Assembly (NCBI GenBank): GCA_021209875.1
Contig: JAGYVD010000009.1
Coordinates: 682,001-746,000 of the forward strand
Length of the DNA: 64,000 bases
DNA from: Rosellinia necatrix
Taxonomy: Eukaryota; Ascomycota; Sordariomycetes; Xylariales; Xylariaceae
Direction: 5' to 3'
Below, piece after piece: positions 12,602-23,868 of this stretch (position 1 is the stretch's first letter; each line of letters opens with the position of its first letter). The translations under genes and the position numbers were made by a program. Under the pieces are notes generated by a model. The model did no database searches. It was not told where the DNA came from and saw only the letters and a program-made list of their open reading frames with translations.

Positions 12602-13693
12602 ATGAGCATGGCTACTATCTCGACGGACATGGGCAACAATGAAGCCCTCAAACACGAAACAGTTTCTAAGGAGGCTTCATTCAATATGCCTATCGCCTCT
12701 CCCTGTTCCTCTATTCATACGGTTTCTTCTACTCCCACTACCACAAACAAGATCCAAACCTTTCGCGAGATTCTTTTGGCCACCCTTGAGCCTAAGCCAG
12801 CTGTCGTCTCACCCGCTTCGCCTTCTGAAGATGCAACTATGACTGGTGTCCCTAAGAACAATGCTATCAAGAATATGGATATTGGACATACGTCAATGGA
12901 ATTGAATTTACCTGATGCGCCACCCACTGCAAAGCCTACTACTGCACAACACATCGATGAAGAACCGAATCACGGGTCCAGTACTTCCAAGAGCCTCCAT
13001 TTACTACACCTGAAATCACCAAAACAAGAGCCCAGACAAGACACCACGAAACCTGGCGTGAAGACATTGAAAGATTCTCGCTGGGCAAACGTCAATCCAG
13101 ACCGAGATCAGGCCGGTGATTGTTGCAACCCGAATACTCGAAAGGAAGAACCCAAATTAGATGCCGTGAAAACTTTAAGGGACTCGTGTTGGGCAAATGC
13201 CGGTCCAAATGGCGATCAAGTCAGCGATTATAGCCACCCGAGCATGCCAAAAGACGAACCTGGACAGGATGTGGTCAAGCGCACCGTGAAGGCGCCAAAA
13301 GACTCTCGCCAGGTAAATGCCAACTCAAATTACGATCGAGTTGGTAATCGTTGCCGTCTAGATACACCAAGAGAAAAGTCCACACAGGGCGCCGCCAAGG
13401 GCAACATCAATACATTGGGGGGCTCTCGCCAGGCGAATATAATTCCAAACAACGCCCAAGTTAGCCATCTTCGCCACCTGAACATGGACAAGAAACCATT
13501 CCACCGAAATATGGGCCCTCAACAGCGAAATTTCACCAAACACAATCGCAAAACACCACAAAACAGACAGAGAGGAGAGCAGGACAACGAGTCACCGCGT
13601 GAGCCACCGCGTCTGCTCATGGATATGGAAGAGTTTAAGCGAGATGTTGAGAAATATAACCTTAAGACCCTCAAAGATTCTCGTTGGGCATAG
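12602..13693 (+). CDS. Repeat protein with SRWA motifs, function unknown
   Basis: Single-exon, 363-residue hydrophilic protein of no recognised family. Residues 1-150 are Ser/Thr/Pro-rich. Four degenerate units follow, with the motif start spaced 36, 40 and 40 codons apart. Each opens with a version of 'TLKDSRWAN': LKDSRWAN, LRDSCWAN, PKDSRQVN, LGGSRQAN. Each is followed by an Asn/Asp-rich linker and a Lys/Glu/Pro stretch. The protein ends exactly with a fifth, intact copy (NLKTLKDSRWA-stop). From memory, C-terminal or repeated SRWA motifs occur in other filamentous-fungal proteins of unknown role. Nothing suggests an enzyme, membrane segment or signal peptide; it looks disordered. An upstream ATG context is not decisive, and a second Met lies two codons later. 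Confidence 0.7.
   Translation: MSMATISTDMGNNEALKHETVSKEASFNMPIASPCSSIHTVSSTPTTTNKIQTFREILLATLEPKPAVVSPASPSEDATMTGVPKNNAIKNMDIGHTSMELNLPDAPPTAKPTTAQHIDEEPNHGSSTSKSLHLLHLKSPKQEPRQDTTKPGVKTLKDSRWANVNPDRDQAGDCCNPNTRKEEPKLDAVKTLRDSCWANAGPNGDQVSDYSHPSMPKDEPGQDVVKRTVKAPKDSRQVNANSNYDRVGNRCRLDTPREKSTQGAAKGNINTLGGSRQANIIPNNAQVSHLRHLNMDKKPFHRNMGPQQRNFTKHNRKTPQNRQRGEQDNESPREPPRLLMDMEEFKRDVEKYNLKTLKDSRWA
13055..13500 (+). repeat. Degenerate tandem repeat, 108-120 bp units
   Basis: Four diverged copies inside the preceding CDS start near 13064, 13172, 13292 and 13412. All spacings are multiples of three, so the array can expand and shrink without breaking the frame. The partial fifth copy at the gene's end (about 13667) keeps the best match to the first. 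Confidence 0.75.
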
Positions 13694-15786
13694 TGTGACC
13701 ACAAGATTAGTGGCGCACTTCTGCCACGGTAGGAGTGGTGGAATACGGCATTTTATCTCGACTGAGACGGATTGAGACCCACCACACAGACGGAATAAGA
13801 TCATAGAGATGGAATGGGATCACGCAGATGGAATAACATCCACTTAGGATACGGAGGATACGGAGGATATGAGTAATCATAAGGATATTGCGGACAGTAC
13901 CCGCCCCATCACTGCTATAGTTATACTAAACATCAATTCACTTACATTCAATCATCAGCAAGAGATCCTAATCATAAATAGCAAATGAAAATGATTAGGT
14001 GTATCCTGAGCCGTGGTTGGACTTGATACTAATTAAGCTGCACCTATAAACGCAATAGCTGACAATGAAAGCAACAACCCAGTAAACTAAGGCATAGAAT
14101 AGGGTAGTGCTAACAAGTTCTCAAAAGTGTAGAAATATATTTATCCAATTCTGTCTGTCGATGGCACACCCTGCCCGAGCCAGGTCGGACTCATTGTTTG
14201 TGTGTTCTTATCTAAACTTTGAGAATAAAATAGCATAACTAAACAAATTTAGGCTCGATATGCGCAGTCAAAGTATAGAGCGCTAGAGTTTCTCTCGCTT
14301 TCAGTTAGCTTCTGGACGCTTCTCTACTGCTTCGGAGCAGCAATGTGCCTTCTGTGCTTATTTTTATTATTAAAATTTTTTTTTTAAAAAAAAAAAAAAT
14401 AGATTAACATTTGACTCTGCATGTCTCTCTATGAGTTGGGGCGAGCTTTTGCTACCACGGTACCAAGGAGGGGACAGAGAGCTTCTTGATGGGTGATACA
14501 TAGGCGGCTCCTCCACAACTAGAAGAGGGGAAGGGGGAAAGAGGACAGGGTTTTGGAGCATAACAAGAGGAGGTTTCGATTTTGGGGTTGTGGCCAGGAG
14601 AGTGAGCAATATGCAAGCAGGCAACTAGTGATCGATAAATTTAGAGATTCATTTACCAGGCACTTGTCACATAATTAAAGGGTAGCGACCCGACTCGACC
14701 CGACCCGATCCCGCCAGGCCGCTAGGGGTACAATGGGTTATCTGTGCGCAGGGAACCCACCTGCAGACCCGAGAGTTGAAATGTAAGGCTGCGCTAAGGA
14801 ACAGTAACAAGAGTAACGTGCCGCACTATCCATATTTCACCCCATCCGAAAATGTGTGGCGTATATAGAGTCCAGTGCCTCACAGTGTAAACCATTGCTG
14901 TGTCCTGAACGTTTCTCGAGGCTGCCCTATTGCGAGAACAACATTAACGTACCATAACTAGGCGGCTGGGGTAGGCAGGCTGAGACGACTCTCGGTTTAC
15001 ATACCTACCCACTGAAGCATTCAACTCAGCCCTGCGAGCCATGGCATAGACTGTCCTGCTCACACCAACCCACCCCTACGCCGTTACAACGAAAGACGCA
15101 ACAGACAGCCAGCCCCGGGCTAGTCGTTGGGCGCATGAACACACGACTGTTTGTGCTGTCCAAGAATATCTTGACTGGGAAGACCCATGCGACACTTTAT
15201 CATGTTTTATAAATTGAAACCGTCAAGTGGATCTCTTCAGGAGCATGGCTTGTGACATTGTCCGTGACGGCGGTACACGACACGCTCAGAAAACAGTCAA
15301 GTTATAAATTCTCTCCAGATCATACTCATCGATCAGGAAACGGCACTCGAGAATGCCGGTAGATCGATTCTGGTTCTATCTTCTCAAGAGATGTCACCAT
15401 TCCACCGCATACCCGTCCGGTCCCACACCCCCTCATACGCATAGCAAAACATCAAACCAAACACTGGCAATTTCAGAGGTTGCCAAGGACAAGGGTCAAA
15501 GTTACCGGACAGTGTCCTTTCGAAAGTAAGGTCTCATCCATCCGTTCCGTGCCTTCCGTACCTTCCGTACCCTCGGTCGAGGATCACTGATATTCGGACA
15601 GCGAGGTGATTCGGGCGGCAGGGACAGTTCGTCAACTCATAGTCAGGTTTAAAAACTAAAAATGGAAGGGAGGATATCAAGAAGCGGTGTGGTTCCCCAA
15701 AACAGAACTCCGCGCTCGAAGGCTTCGTGTAAAACCGCAGGCAACCATTATTCTATTTGCTCGCTGGAGACGGGCGGGGGCGGCGT
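13694..15786. other. Intergenic, no gene seen
   Basis: About 2.1 kb. It contains an adjoining T-run and A-run at 14374-14400, a CCCGACTCGACCCGAC-type short repeat around 14690-14710, and otherwise unstructured sequence. The minus-strand frame at 14370-14624 includes the homopolymer and is not considered coding. Confidence 0.5.
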
Positions 15787-16332
15787 TCATACCCGGTCCG
15801 ATGCTTCCACGGGCTTCATATCAGCTGAAATCCGCTCCTCTTGACGCCTAAACGCACCGGTGGTCTGCCCTCCCCTCAGCGACCGTTCCAAATCATCAGC
15901 CGTGTCGTGACGCTCGCCGCGTTGTTGCGACTGTGCGGGGTGGCGGGCGGCTTGGGGTTGGCGAACCGTGCTCGAGGGGGCTGTGAAACCGTAGTCGTCG
16001 AGCTCTTGGTTGTTCTTCGGCCACTCCTCCTCGTCTCTGCGTTTCCTGCGGAGGTGAAGAAAAGTTAACACGGCCAGGGTGCCCAGCACAATGATTCCTC
16101 TATATTCCTGGTATCAGCTCAATGGGTCCCCTCATTCTCACGGAAGCCGCGGCAATCCGGGTTTTTCTTACACAATGACGCCGATGGCGATAGGAGTCGT
16201 CGGGTCAGAACTGCTGGGCTTTTCGCAAAGGTCGATGTTGGGCTGAGGGTGGCAATCCGTCTCCTTGTCTTCACGAGCAATCAAGTGCCTGGCTATCCTG
16301 CCGAACCGGCTCGCGGTCGTGGTGTAATCCAT
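15787..16332 (-). CDS. Small single-pass membrane protein, fungal family of unknown function
   Basis: Two exons, 16332-16172 and 16099-15787, joined over a 72-nt intron in the middle of the membrane segment, give 157 residues. The short N-terminal part carries a CHPQPNIDLCEKP motif with two cysteines (about 27 and 36). A hydrophobic helix at about 46-68 (PIAIGVIVGIIVLGTLAVL) follows, then a strongly basic stop-transfer patch (LRRKRRDEEEW) and a polar tail containing ELDDYGF. This layout, Cys pair-TM-basic patch-acidic D-Y-G motif, matches a widespread set of uncharacterised Pezizomycotina membrane proteins known to me only by pattern. There is no cleavable signal peptide, so it is probably a type III membrane protein with a cytosolic C-terminus. 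The start at 16332 is the first ATG in frame with the Cys motif. Confidence 0.65.
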
Positions 16333-18650
16333 AACGGTGGTGATACAAGATCCGTCGCCTTTTCCTCTGCGCGTGTATGGTGCTGCTTAGACGCGATCGT
16401 ATGGTATCGTGTCGGTCGTAAGTCTCGTGGGGAATTCACTTCCCACTATCCTCGTCCTAGCGGCTGTCGCGTGACGGTGTAGCGAGCGCAGAAGATGTGC
16501 ATTAAAGGGCCTAAAACAAATATATGGGCCGCCGGGTGCGTATATTACCGGCAGTGGAAAGAATACTACCCGAGAGGCTGTATGAATGGGAAAGATTGCT
16601 GTGGTACTGAGCGACCGAAGCCAGGAAAAGCTTGGAGTTGCACCCAAATGATGGAATAAACGACAGTATGAATGAATGTTTGCTTGTTGAGCGAGTGATC
16701 GGGCCACGATATGGCTGAATGAATGGATGGGGTGCGTGTATGAATTACTGACTCCTGGTTTTTTGCCACAATGGGAAGGGGATACAAAGACAGGAGGAGA
16801 AGGGGGAAAGGGAGGAATTGGGAATGAGGTCAGATCACGGTCATAGTGCTCTCATGAGGCATGAATTCGTCGGGGGGGCTCGCCTAAAGTCGCTCAGTCG
16901 CTCAGCATTCCTGACCTGCTAGAGGGCACATATTCGGGGCAACTTTCGGGGCTCTAACCGCCCTAGGTAGACTCCCTGGTAGCGCCCCAGCAGGGATATT
17001 CGGGGTATGGGCGTTGCTGATTGGCTGATATGTCACCCCAGCCAGGTACCCTGCTCCTCTCAGTTCGCTTGTTTCGGATGCGCATCCAATCATTCCAACG
17101 CTCTCGTTGGCATTTCTCAGCCATCAGATACCCTCATAGTACCTACCTGCTACACTACCTACTACGCAGACCTACTACGCAGACTGGTAAAACACACTAC
17201 TACGTAGGCCGTGAGGTCCATCACATCATAGTGCATGCATCCAGATAACATCTCGCGAATAGATTACCGCGATATGCTAGATCTACATCCGAGTAAAACG
17301 TAACTTGTTTCTGTGTTCCTTCGTTTCTACCTTGTTATTTAAACATTGCGCGAGGCGTATACTTATGGTCCTACGGCCTCGAATGCCTGCCTACCTCTAG
17401 GTATGTCTACGAGCAGAAAACCTCAGACACTCAGACACAACTTGAAATATCCCGTAAATCTATCTATAGTCGGGGGACCAGGAGGATCGAGGCGAAAAGG
17501 ACAAAGCGGTTGTCATTACTCCCGGACATGGGGAGATGGGAAAGGAAGATGTGTAGCGAAACATTCAAGTTACGATTGTCTGTTGGTAACTAACTACCTA
17601 CAGTGCTCTGAAAATGTATCAAATGGATCGGAAAATACCAGTGAGTTTGAATTCCATGTCCCACTTGCTTTTCTTCCAGGCAAACTATCTACAGTCGGGT
17701 TAGTGTGCAACGTATACATAAATAGAATACCTAGATTGAATTGGATGGTCCTCGGCTCCCGTATTCGACCCGCCTAACCTCAGTTAGGTAGGTACTACCA
17801 CGTATTTACATACTTAGTATCTCGCTTGGGAACGATTTGAAAAGGTGCCTAGGTTAGATTATTGTCTTCAATGACCTCAGAATTCGTGTTTTTTTTTTTT
17901 TAGCCGGCGGACACCATCTCGATTATAAAGGGCCGGTCCCGGTCTTCTCATTGACGTAGCAATGTTTTCGATCGACGTCAGCACCGGGCTTTCGAAACTT
18001 CACATTTCTGAGAAGGCGACTTAAACGGCAGCATTCCGCGCGGGGCGCATCTCAACAGAGTTTTCGTAGTCAGGGGGTCTCGTGACCACAATTGCAAGTC
18101 AAAGGGCAAATGGGCGGGCATCCGTGAACTCAAGCCCGGCGAGGCTTTCCGCCGGTAGCCGTGACTGTCTACTGTAGGCCGGCGTCCCATTCGGGAACCG
18201 TTAGCCGTATCTCCAGTGAGCAAAATGGCCGTCAGAATGGCTGGTCGAATTACGTTTTTTAGCCCGCGACAAACCGAAGCATCCAGTTAGTTGCTTTGCG
18301 GCGCCAGACAATATGAAGGGCCGGACACCCGCCATCCCACCGCCTTTCACCTGGGAGTGCGAGGACAATGCGAGCAATAATACGCCTTCTCTCCCTTCCA
18401 TTGTCATTGCTGTCGGCATCGCTGTCGGGTAGTACTGCCGTAGCACCCTCGTGAACCGTTTGCGCACCTGGATAGATTTATACATACGGACGGAGCGAGA
18501 AGGGGTGCCCCGGACCTTGTCAAGCCGTGGGGCAATCCAGACCAACGTTGGGATTGGTGTCCGGTGTTGGTTCTTTTCCTTGATACCGACACATCGGGGG
18601 CACGAGATATACGCGCCGAGACACCGGATAGACATCGCCTATTCCACACC
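16333..18650. other. Intergenic, no gene seen
   Basis: About 2.3 kb. It holds runs of TACTACGTAGG and TACCTACC palindromes around 17130-17210 and a T12 tract at 17890-17902. The frames at 17346-17777 (plus) and 18201-18635 (minus) lack domains, have no consistent codon bias and were rejected. Confidence 0.5.
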
Positions 18651-20537
18651 ATGGCGTCCGCCCATGCCGGCTACCTTCTGCCAGGCGCACTCGGCCTGGT
18701 CCTCGTTTATGTATGCTGGAACAACACCGAATCTATGTGGTGCGATCGACTAATATAAGCCATTGAAGGTTGTCGGGCTGGTCGTATACCGAGTCTTCCT
18801 CCACCCGCTGGCCAAGTACCCAGGGCCCTTCCTGGCCAAGATCACAGACGCCCACCAGCTTTACCATGCTTGGAAGGGAGATCGTCATCTAGAGTTTTGG
18901 CGTATGCACGAGCGATATGGTGCGTTCCTATATCTCGCCACACGTGATAAGTGTAAGGCCGAAGGGCAAGAGCAGTGCTTACCGCCATCCGGCTTCTAGG
19001 TAAAACCGTGCGGTTCGGGCCTAACAGCCTCTCCTTCAACTCCAATACCGCCCTCAAGGACATCTACGGCTTCAAGACCAACGTGCGCAAGGCCGCGTTC
19101 TACGATGCCTTTGCCCACCCGGTCCCCAACACTCACAACACCCGCGACAAGAACGTGCACGCCCGCAAGCGCCGCGTCTTGTCGCAGGCTTTCTCGGACT
19201 CGGCCATGAAAGAGATGGAACGCTATATCTTGGCGAATGTGCGATCCTTCTGCGAGCAGATAGGTCTCGGGGCGAGCGATGACCGCAAGGGCTGGACGGT
19301 CCCCAAGAACATGTCCGACTGGTGCAATTACCTGGCCATGGACATCCTCGGCGACCTGTGCTTCGGCAAGGCCTTCCACATGCTCGAGAGGCCAGACAAC
19401 CGCTATGCCCTCGAACTAGTATCGCTCGCCACCACCCGACATCTGATCGTGCGTTGCCCTTTTTCTCATATCTACCAACCCCTTTCCTGTTCCGGGGCCT
19501 AGCATTTTAAGACCTGCGGTCGCTGATGTAATAAGCGTAATAGTGTGGAACGATGCGTTTGGTCGAGAAATTGAGCTTGGACAAGGTCCTGTTCCGAAAG
19601 ATCGCCGCCGGCCGAGCCAAGTACATGTCCTACAGCAAAGCGCAGCTCACAGAGCGGACGAAGCTCGGCGACGACACGGATCGTCGTGACTTCTTCTACC
19701 ACCTTCTCAAGGCCCGCGACCCCGAAACCGGCCAGGGATTTGCAACACCCGAGCTCTGGGGAGAATCCAACCTACTGTGAGTTTGCGCCCGACATCTATT
19801 GCGTCGGAATGGCCCGAGTATGCTGACCGAGGGCCGTCTTCCCTCTTCCAAGTATCATTGCCGGTTCCGACACTACCTCGACCGCCATGGCAGCGACCTT
19901 ATTCTACCTCGTGCGCGCCCCACACGCACTACAGAAAGCCACCGAGGAGATCCGCGGCCAGTTCCGGGACGTCGAGGAGATCGCACAGGGCGCGACGCTG
20001 AACTCGTGCTCGTACCTGCGGGCGTGCGTGGACGAGGCGATGCGCATGTCGCCGTCGGTCGGTGGCATCGCACCCCGTGAGGTGCTGCCGGGCGGGATCA
20101 CGATCGACGGAGAGCCGGTGCCCGAGGGCGTGGTCGTCGGCACGCCGCACTACACGATCCACCACAACGCGGCGTACTACCCGCAGCCATTTACGTACGC
20201 ACCGGAGCGCTGGATCGTCGGCGCCGCGGCGGTGTCCAAGATGACCGGCGGCGGCGTCATCGCCGAGCGCGACGTCGCCCTCGCCCAGAGCGCCTTCTGT
20301 CCCTTTTCCATCGGGCCCCGTGGCTGTATCGGCAAGGGCCTCGCCTACATCGAGCTCATGACCACTCTCGCGCGCGTCCTCTTCCTCTACGACCTGCGCC
20401 GCGCCCCCGGCCCGGACCCTGCCGAGGGAAACCCCAGCCTCGAGTGGGGCCGCCAGCGCCCCGGCGAGTACCAGCTCCTCGACCAGTTCACGAGCCTCAA
20501 GGACGGGCCGATGGTCGAGTTCAGGAGGCGCTCGTGA
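18651..20537 (+). CDS. Cytochrome P450 monooxygenase
   Basis: Predicted 525-residue microsomal P450 in five exons: 18651-18710, 18769-18919, 19000-19448, 19544-19776 and 19853-20537. The N-terminus holds one membrane anchor (LLPGALGLVLVY..VVGLVVYRVF) followed by the proline hinge LAKYPGPFLAK. The I-helix oxygen-activation motif AGSDTTS is at about 301-307, the ExxR pair EAMR at 359-362, the PERW motif at about 106 residues from the end of the anchor-free C-terminal half, and the haem loop FSIGPRGCIG has its cysteine ligand at about 456. The sequence resembles the large fungal CYP group of benzoate/isotrichodermin-hydroxylase-like enzymes, but the substrate cannot be told. It stands alone, with no biosynthetic backbone gene next to it. 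The first exon of 20 codons is supported by a good donor and a CTAAT branch point. Confidence 0.9.
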
Positions 20538-21680
20538 AGGAAGACTGTGGTTCGGTTCTTAATGAGATACGGGATTGATGAAATTTGGGGGTTTTACTTG
20601 TTGTTAATGACTTTTGGGGCCTCGCGAGAGGAGATATATTGAACGGCTAAAAACAACTATTTGACTGACATGGTGCGGGCGGAGATGCGTGCAGTGCAAG
20701 TGATATGACTCGAGATCCGGAATTCGAGACCCGTGTGATTCATCTTGCGCTGCCCTATCAAGGGGCGGGCATGCGACGGCGGTTATTATCACATTCCCTC
20801 TATGGTCTGGATACGTGGCATGCTAACAGGAAGAAAATATTGTATTTTGTTTTATATCTGCAAATTTATTATCACACTACAAACATCTCACCAACACCTT
20901 TCATACCGCCTAAGTATATTTCTTTAGATTGTCATTTAATGTCCCAAACTGAACTTGTTTGCGAACAACGAACCGCCCCCCATCCCCTTCGAGAGAGATC
21001 GCCAGAGAATTGTGGGGTGACGCATCGTCGGTGGGCTATGCGACATCGCGGGGAAGGGCATTCATACGTAAGTGGAACTACATCCGCAGCCAAGCTTTCT
21101 CAATGACCGATACGCCAAGCGACGAATGCGAGGACAGCCGGCTCTTTCCTCGGGGTCCCCACCATGCCTACGTAGCAAGGTAGCGTCGCTGGAGACTATA
21201 TGATGCCACCTTTAAGGGCCGCCCGTTAGTCTGCTCTGGCAGGAGGAGATGGCCTCGCGTGGCCCGTCGATCCGACAGGTGGTGAATCTCGGTGACTCGG
21301 TGTAATGATGCGCTCTTGGAGTGACTTCGCCCTCATCTTGGCTGCGGCCGACTTGTCTGTGCGAGGGAAAGCGGGTTGAGGGAAACGGAACCAGACGGTT
21401 GTTGAATTAACTGGGTAATAACGCCCTTTTATCCCACATGCAACCGAGTCGACGGCGAGAGCTAGACTGTATGGACCTAGCCTCCTTGCATGTGGCATCG
21501 GATGATTGCTTCATGGGAACGCAGATGCTACCGTCCGTAGGCAGGGCGGGATTGGTCCGCTTCTAGGTTCTGTGTCGTGTATATTGTGCCGCCGCCTTCA
21601 TAAGGCCCGTACCTTGCAGACATGTTGAAGTGCGAGGAGGGGGAGTGTACGTGCCGTTCAACCTATCTGGGTCTGCCAAA
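20538..21680. other. Intergenic between P450 and GH5 gene
   Basis: About 1.1 kb without a supportable gene; it holds the P450 3' end and the promoter of the secreted GH5 enzyme. Confidence 0.5.
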
Positions 21681-23125
21681 ATGTTGCGATCACTACTAGG
21701 ATCGTCGCTGGTCCCGCTACTCGCACTGAGTGCCAGTCTATTTGCGCCTTCGTCATGGGCTTCGCCAATGCCGCGCCAGTCGGCCAGCTGGCCATATGGC
21801 CCGTTCGAAGTGTCGGGTGCAGAGATGAAGAACTCGCGTGGCGACAGCATTGTGTACGCTGGGGTAAACTGGCCGGGTCACGGCGAAGTTAGTAAGTAAT
21901 ACATACCTCCCAAGACAGGTTTCTCCCGCTTGGTACTGATTCCGAATATTGTAGTGATTCCCGATGGACTACAATACCAATCGATACAGACCGTTGTCTC
22001 CAAGATCAAGAGCCTCGGGATGAACGCGATTCGCCTGACGTACGCCATTCAGATGGTTGACCAGATCTATGCGAATGGCAATAAGGATACCACGGTCCAG
22101 CAATCGTTCACCAACGCCCTTGGCGCAACCAATGGCCCCAAGGTGTACGCTCAGTTCCTCGCCAAGAACCCGTCGTTCAACTCAAGTACGACACGGCTGG
22201 ATGTGTTCGACGCCGTCGCTGCGGAGTGCGCCAAGCAACGTGAGTAGTTGGTTGGGTTTACTTTAGTTCAACGATTGAACATGTCAGCATGTGAGGAGGT
22301 ATACTAAATCCTGGCCACCCAGAGATCCACGTCCATTTGGACAACCACATGTCACGGGCGGCATGGTGCTGCTCGACAACTGACGGCAACTCATGGTTCG
22401 GCGACAACGACTACAACGTCGCGAACTGGGTGCGCGGGCTTTCCTACATGGCGAACCACGGCCGGTCGTGGACGGCGCTGACGTCAATGTCGCTGCGCAA
22501 CGAGCTGCGCTCGCCCGACAACAACCCGACGCTGAAGGCGCAGTCGTACAACTGGCGCGACTGGTACTCGTACACGAGGCAGGGCACCAGCGCGATCCAC
22601 GCGGCCCACCCGGACATCCTCATCTTCCTGTCGGGGCTCGACTTCGACACGTGGATCACGCCCGTGTTCCGGGGCACGGCGCTGACGCCCGGGACGGGCA
22701 CGTACAGCGCGGCGGACTTCCCGGGCCACGCGGACAAGCTGGTGCTCGAGATCCACAACTACGACAACGGCGCGACGAGCTGCTCGAGCCTGCAGAGCGC
22801 GCTCTACAACAACGGCTTCCAGGCCATGCACCGCGAGGACGCGGCCACGGCCCACGTCTTCCCCGTCGTGCTCAGCGAGTTCGGCTTCGCGCAGACCGAC
22901 ACCGAGTGGCGCCGCGTCTACGCCACCTGCATCGCCAGCTACCTCGCCCAGAAGAAGGCCGGCTGGTTCATCTGGGTCGTCAGCGGCAGCTACTACATCC
23001 GCTCCGGCACCCAGGACTACGAGGAGTCCTGGGGCCTGCTGTCCCACGACTGGTCCACCTGGCGCTCGCAGTCGTACATCGACGGCGGCCTCAAGCCGCT
23101 GGTGCAGAACACTGCGAGGAACTAG
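21681..23125 (+). CDS. Secreted GH5-family glycoside hydrolase (cellulase-like)
   Basis: Predicted 432-residue secreted beta-glycanase in three exons: 21681-21891, 21955-22239 and 22323-23125. The start at 21681 gives a clear signal peptide (MLRSLLGSSLVPLLALSASL, cleavage probably after the Ala/Ser-rich ASP segment near residue 28). The family's N-terminal strand 'IVYAGVNWPGHGE' follows. The (beta/alpha)8 landmarks are the HVHLDNH strand, acid/base Glu in SLRNELR (about residue 226), the HNYDNG strand and nucleophile Glu in VLSEFGF (about 351). This fits GH5 in the broad sense; I cannot assign the subfamily or decide between endoglucanase and another beta-glycanase. Exon 3 is much richer in G/C at third codon positions than exons 1-2. 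The antisense frame across exon 3 is a by-product of this GC bias. Confidence 0.88.
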
Positions 23126-23129
23126 ACTA

Positions 23130-23175
23130 AGTACACTGAGTATAGTTACACTGAGTATACTATACTCACTGTACT
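23130..23175 (+). terminator. Near-perfect 17-bp inverted repeat after the GH5 gene
   Basis: Arms 23130-23146 and 23159-23175 match with one mismatch around a 12-nt loop, starting a few bases past the stop codon. It could fold in the 3' UTR. Calling it a terminator is a guess; it may equally be a footprint of the local TAGTATAC-type repeats. Confidence 0.3.
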
Positions 23176-23276
23176 GGCGAGGATGGGTGATAGTCTAATA
23201 CCATATCATAGTATGGCATGGTCTAACGTCCCTAACTATACCATGCGAATTTGGTGGGTACGTGCGTAGTGATGCT

Positions 23277-23302
23277 TATATATATATATATATATATATA
23301 TA
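23277..23302. repeat. (TA)13 microsatellite
   Basis: Uninterrupted TA dinucleotides. Confidence 0.9.
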
Positions 23303-23868
23303 ACTGACTACTTATGAGTAACTATTATTGGTTAAAAATATATGTAGTGATTTTGCCGAAGAGAGGCTCTTAAATAATCATCGTGGTTGAAGGCTATTCG
23401 TCAAGTGAGGCATCGTATGCCTTACAGTACTTATAGTGACTTACTTATTTGTATGTATGTGCCAAAATAGTACCCACTCACCCATCTTTCCCCATAGGCC
23501 ATCGGGGCCCATTGTGCAACTTCGGGGAAACACGACGCTAACCCAAATAAGGGAAATACCTCCCTTATTACAAGTAAGGTAGTGAGTGAAGTGAAGTGGA
23601 GCACAGCTTACAGAAAGAAAGTGTTTGGTGTTTGTTTTCCGTCGGACGATGTTGAACGACGTCAAACTTCAACTCGTTCACATCCATCCGCGCTTGCTTC
23701 TACCGGTACTCTGGTCGGCTTCGACAGTACGATGAACTCCTAGGCTCGATTCTTCTATATCCACTCTTCCGAGGCATTTACCTCGGTCCAGCGCTTCTCT
23801 GTTCTCGCTATCCTCGATTGGTTGGCCTGGGTCGGTTGGTTGGCTGGTCGCTCTGATTCTGCGTTGAG

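Larger units (their letters stand above)
23126..23868. other. Intergenic with hairpin and (TA)n
   Basis: It contains an inverted repeat just after the GH5 stop, a (TA)13 run, and the promoter of the nucleoporin gene. No gene. Confidence 0.6.

Noticed and set aside
14366..14402. T-run followed by A-run as a retroposon poly(A) tail
   Set aside because: No target-site duplication or element body was visible on either side.
17346..17777. 143-codon plus-strand frame
   Set aside because: No domain, no splice partners, and mixed repeat-derived sequence at its ends.
18201..18635. 144-codon minus-strand frame upstream of the P450
   Set aside because: Overlaps the P450 promoter; composition looks random and no family is recognisable.
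22393..23130. Second and antisense long frames over exon 3 of the GH5 gene
   Set aside because: High GC at third positions of the real frame removes stops from the others; composition is Arg/Ala/Gly-rich.
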